Made by a program: the position numbers and the translations under genes. Under the pieces are notes generated by a model. That model did not search any database. It worked only from the letters and a program-made list of their open reading frames with translations, and was not told where the DNA came from. Positions 63,606-64,000 of a stretch of DNA of 64,000 nt are shown here, piece after piece (the first letter of the stretch is position 1; every line of letters begins with the position of its first letter). Source of the stretch: Pantoea allii (GTDB lineage: Bacteria > Pseudomonadota > Gammaproteobacteria > Enterobacterales > Enterobacteriaceae); the NCBI RefSeq assembly GCF_002307475.1, contig NZ_NTMH01000003.1, positions 248,001-312,000 on the forward strand, written 5' to 3'.

Positions 63606-63622
63606 AAGCAAATATCGTGCCA
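63606..63622 (-). promoter_or_regulatory. Sigma-54 promoter of the lfgB operon
   Basis: The minus strand reads TGGCACG-ATAT-TTGC, an exact RpoN consensus with GG and GC 10 bases apart. The -12 GC is about 58 bp upstream of the lfgB ATG. It sits inside the lfgA-lfgB gap. Confidence 0.85.
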
Positions 63623-63635
63623 GGTTATTAACATC

Positions 63636-64000
63636 ATGAATTATATAGTTTTTTGTAGGAAGTTCGTCGAAGAGAGGAAGTGTTTTTTCCGCAAGGAAGT
63701 CATCGTAATACTCAGCGTTGTTGGCCTGGCGGTGCCACCTGCTTCTGCCCAGTCGGTTAGCGCCTATAAACAAGTCTCTGTGCATGTGCGGCAAATGGCA
63801 GCAGAGGCGATTCGAAATGAGGCTAATCAGCAGCGCTGGCAGCGTTATCAGGCCAAATTAAACCTGTTTATCCCCGCTGAAGCTTCCCAACTTCCGCCCT
63901 GCGTTACGCCACTTAAGGCCACGCTTTCTGGAAGTGAGCGGCCTGACCTACGCCGGCTGCGCTATGACGTTCGCTGTGAAAGCGGCAAAGGTTGGGCGGT
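63636..64000 (+). CDS. lfgA: Lateral P-ring assembly chaperone LfgA (FlgA), 3' end outside window
   Basis: This ORF, open to the window end, starts at the ATG at 63636. The first 20 residues are basic (NYIVFCRKFVEERK), then a hydrophobic stretch and a cleavage-like site (VIVILSVVGLAVPPASAQS) form a long signal peptide. The following part, with PPCVTPLKATLSGSE and LRYDVRCESGKGWAV, matches the conserved start of the FlgA SAF/CpaB-like domain. FlgA is the periplasmic chaperone for P-ring assembly. It is divergent from lfgB, as in Flag-2. Confidence 0.88.
   Translation, partial: MNYIVFCRKFVEERKCFFRKEVIVILSVVGLAVPPASAQSVSAYKQVSVHVRQMAAEAIRNEANQQRWQRYQAKLNLFIPAEASQLPPCVTPLKATLSGSERPDLRRLRYDVRCESGKGWA

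Noticed and set aside
1..64000. CRISPR arrays, tRNA or rRNA genes, insertion sequences
   Set aside because: No regularly spaced repeats, cloverleaf-like sequences, transposase ORFs or IS ends were seen in either strand.

Overview
The window is chromosomal DNA from an enterobacterium (order Enterobacterales). DigH, YdeP, Fsr, MalT and MalP read as close relatives of the Escherichia coli proteins. A sequence at 6962-6989 matches the 28-bp E. coli dif site, recalled from memory, at 27 of 28 positions. Two perfect matS sites (13241, 29513) and KOPS-like octamers pointing towards dif on both sides support a position in the replication terminus (Ter macrodomain). I cannot name genus or species from the sequence alone; a Pantoea/Erwinia-like or other non-E. 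coli enterobacterium is a guess.

Layout. 1-4465 is one plus-strand run: the tail of an MFS transporter, two short-chain dehydrogenases, a small Cys protein, a CobW-type GTPase and a solute-binding-fold protein without a signal peptide. 4527-6214 holds a Nudix hydrolase, a broken small secreted protein and a VOC protein. 6215-7368 is a gene-poor stretch with dif. 7369-15741 is a catabolic locus. A GntR/FCD regulator and a TIM-barrel isomerase lie on the minus strand. A sigma-54-type promoter (9748-9764) drives a plus-strand operon of a polyamine-type ABC importer, a creatinase-like M24 protein and a flavin reductase. Two matching 20-bp palindromes in the divergent region are likely GntR operators. 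15974-31219 is housekeeping and accessory metabolism: an NlpC lipoprotein, MgtC, YdeP, a DUF2256 protein, DigH, a GNAT, Fsr, and the maltose genes malT, malP and malQ. malQ is broken by an exact 20-bp tandem duplication.

31466-42691 is a surface/sessility region: a diguanylate cyclase, an EAL protein, three-helix-type winged-helix regulators, a four-gene archaic (Csu-like) chaperone-usher fimbrial operon, a ToxR-like/FidL-like pair and a ParM-ParR pair.

43800-64000 is most of a second, lateral-type flagellar system (Flag-2, laf/lfg names as in E. coli 042). The minus-strand lfgBCDEFGHIJKL-lafW operon starts from a consensus sigma-54 promoter (63606-63622) and diverges from lfgA, which runs off the window. 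lafZ and a small membrane partner gene lie on the plus strand. lafA (flagellin) has a sigma-28-like promoter and its own terminator. lafBCDEFSTU starts from a second sigma-54 promoter (50631-50645). The expected hierarchy is a sigma-54 activator (LafK, outside the window) for hook/rod/cap/motor genes and LafS for flagellin. An NlpC/P60 peptidoglycan hydrolase directly follows lafU, while LfgJ lacks a muramidase domain. The stator-hydrolase-ParM-ParR run is the part of the window that looks least described.
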